This document shows positions 14,035 to 15,535 of a stretch of DNA of 15,535 bases, in pieces (the stretch's first letter is position 1; the number at the start of each line of letters is the position of its first letter). Below the pieces are notes generated by a model. That model was not told the origin of the DNA. It was given only the letters and a program-made list of their open reading frames with translations, and searched no databases. The translations under genes were made by a program, and so were the position numbers. The DNA comes from an uncultured Lysobacter sp. (lineage in GTDB: Bacteria; Pseudomonadota; Gammaproteobacteria; Xanthomonadales; Xanthomonadaceae): assembly GCA_902805755.1 (NCBI GenBank), contig CADCUA010000340.1:1-15535 (forward strand), given 5' to 3'.

Positions 14035-15535
14035 ATGTCCCGCAATCCGCTGCTTCTAGCGACGGCCGTGTCCGCCGCGCTTGCCATAACCGCCTGCCAG
14101 CGCAGCGATGCGCCGCAGGCGCCCAAGTCCGAGGCCGCTGCGCAGGCGCCCAAGGCAACGTTCGATGCAGCAATCCGCGCCGAGGATTTTGCGGCGCACG
14201 TCCAGACACTGGCCTCCGACGAGTTCGAGGGCCGCGCGCCGGGCAGCCCGGGCGAAGAGAAGACGGTCCAGTACCTGAAAGCCCAGTTCCAGCGAATCGG
14301 TCTGGTGGCGGGCAACGGTGACAGCTACTTCCAGACCGTACCGATGGTGCAGACGACCGCGGATCCCGCGACGACGCTGCGCCTGAAGATCAAGGGCGCC
14401 GCTCGTGAGCTTGCGTTCGGCACGGATATGGTCGTGGGCACGCGCACCGGCCAGTCAAAGGTCAACATCGCCGACAGCGAACTTGTGTTCGTGGGCTACG
14501 GCGTCAATGCGCCCGAACAGAACTGGAACGATTACGCCGGCGTCGACGTCAAGGGCAAGACCGTCGTCATGCTGGTCAACGATCCCGGCTTCCATGCGCA
14601 GGATCCGGCGCTGTTCGAAGGCAAGCGCATGACGTATTACGGGCGCTGGACCTACAAGTTCGAGGAAGCCGCCCGGCAAGGCGCCGCTGCCGCGCTGATC
14701 ATCCACGACAGTGAGGGCGCGTCCTACGGCTGGGACGTGGTCAAGAACTCGTGGTCCGGCGCGCAGTTCGATCTGCCGGCGCAGGATGACCCGGAACCGC
14801 GCCTGCCGGTGCAGGGCTGGCTTACGGGCGAGGCGGCTCGCACGCTGCTGGGCGATCTCGGCCATGATCTCGATGCGCTTTACCGCGCGGCAGGTACGCG
14901 CGGGTTCAAGGCACTCCCATTGGACGCGACCGCCTCGCTCGAGCTCAACAGCCAGACCGCCCGCAAGACTTCGCGCAATGTCGTGGCGCGCCTGCCCGGG
15001 ACCACGCGTGCGGACGAAACCGTGGTGTACATGGCCCACTGGGACCACCTCGGCAATCACGCGCATGAAGGCGATGCCCCGGCGCCGGGTGGCGACTCTA
15101 TTTATAACGGCGCGATCGACAATGCCACTGGCGTGGCCGGCATCCTCGAGATCGCCGAAGCGTTCGCGGCGCAGAAGCCGAAGCCCCAGCGCAGTGTGCT
15201 GTTCCTTGCTGTGACCCTGGAAGAGTCCGGCCTGCTCGGTTCGAAGTATTACGTCGCGCATCCAACCGTGCCACTGCAGAAGACCGTAGCGGTGATCAAC
15301 CTGGATGCGATGCCGGTCATCGGCGCCGCACGAGACATGACGGTTGTCGGATTCGGCAGCTCCGAGCTTGAAGACATGCTCAAAGCGATCGCCTCGAAGC
15401 AGGGCCGCACGCTACACGCCGAAGCCACGCCGGAAGACGGCTTCTACTTTCGCTCCGATCACTTCAATTTCGCGAAGGCGGGCGTTCCTGCGTTGTACGC
15501 AAAGGGCGGCGATGACCTGATCAACGGAGGCGTGG
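14035..15535 (+). CDS. M28-family zinc peptidase lipoprotein, 3' end outside window
   Basis: M28 enzymes are di-zinc exopeptidases, often aminopeptidases, and this one should face the periplasm or cell surface. The 500 visible codons start at an ATG 4 nt after GGAGG. Residues 1-21 are a lipoprotein signal with lipobox ITAC; Cys21 is followed by Gln, not Asp, which favours the outer membrane. After a short Ala/Pro-rich linker come an N-terminal M28 segment (SDEFEGRAPGSPGE), an inserted PA-like domain (about 145-300, FVGYGVNAPEQNWNDYAGVD) and the catalytic core. Metal and catalytic residues are all visible: His335 and Asp337 in AHWDHLG, Asp362 in GAIDNATG, Glu396-Glu397 in LEESGLLGS, Asp424 in NLDAM and His476 in RSDHFNF. 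The gene runs off the right edge soon after LYAKGGDD. Substrate cannot be assigned. Confidence 0.94.
   Translation, partial: MSRNPLLLATAVSAALAITACQRSDAPQAPKSEAAAQAPKATFDAAIRAEDFAAHVQTLASDEFEGRAPGSPGEEKTVQYLKAQFQRIGLVAGNGDSYFQTVPMVQTTADPATTLRLKIKGAARELAFGTDMVVGTRTGQSKVNIADSELVFVGYGVNAPEQNWNDYAGVDVKGKTVVMLVNDPGFHAQDPALFEGKRMTYYGRWTYKFEEAARQGAAAALIIHDSEGASYGWDVVKNSWSGAQFDLPAQDDPEPRLPVQGWLTGEAARTLLGDLGHDLDALYRAAGTRGFKALPLDATASLELNSQTARKTSRNVVARLPGTTRADETVVYMAHWDHLGNHAHEGDAPAPGGDSIYNGAIDNATGVAGILEIAEAFAAQKPKPQRSVLFLAVTLEESGLLGSKYYVAHPTVPLQKTVAVINLDAMPVIGAARDMTVVGFGSSELEDMLKAIASKQGRTLHAEATPEDGFYFRSDHFNFAKAGVPALYAKGGDDLINGGV

Overview
The window looks like chromosomal DNA of a high-GC gammaproteobacterium of the Xanthomonadaceae/Lysobacteraceae type (Lysobacter, Luteimonas, Xanthomonas and relatives). 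This is inferred from recognised gene families and the gpmI-envC-S41 peptidase order. No rRNA or other phylogenetic marker is present. I see no insertion sequence, integrase, tRNA, CRISPR array or phage gene. The content is mainly core metabolism and envelope functions.

Layout, left to right. (1) 2-1883, minus: the start of an aa3-type cytochrome c oxidase operon, coxB then ctaD; ctaD runs off the left edge. (2) 1884-2338: a gene-free divergent control region with a perfect 7-bp inverted repeat. (3) 2339-5551, plus: putA, a bifunctional proline dehydrogenase/P5C dehydrogenase without the N-terminal DNA-binding domain of E. coli PutA. (4) 5552-5906: a convergent intergenic region with a strong hairpin terminator on each side and, between them, an array of 7-bp tandem repeats. 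(5) 5907-7274, minus: a FadL/OmpP1-type outer-membrane transporter. Divergent from it, on plus, are a rhomboid protease (7472-8164) and a small DUF1820-type protein (8278-8598). (6) 8749-13065, minus: the S41 C-terminal processing peptidase, envC-like and gpmI genes, transcribed gpmI to envC to peptidase; gpmI and envC overlap. (7) 13202-13921, plus: a small secreted protein made almost entirely of an 18-residue VNG repeat, predicted beta-helical. (8) 14035 to the right edge, plus: an M28-family zinc peptidase lipoprotein, cut by the window end.

Functional links. PutA passes electrons from proline to the quinone pool, and the neighbouring oxidase is a terminal electron acceptor, so their shared divergent control region is plausible, but co-regulation is not shown. 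EnvC-like proteins with degenerate LytM domains activate cell-wall amidases, and the adjacent S41 peptidase is a periplasmic protease, which fits an envelope-maintenance operon attached to glycolytic gpmI. The most unusual gene is the VNG-repeat protein. I found no convincing undescribed multi-gene system. The findings are leads on individual genes, repeats and control regions.
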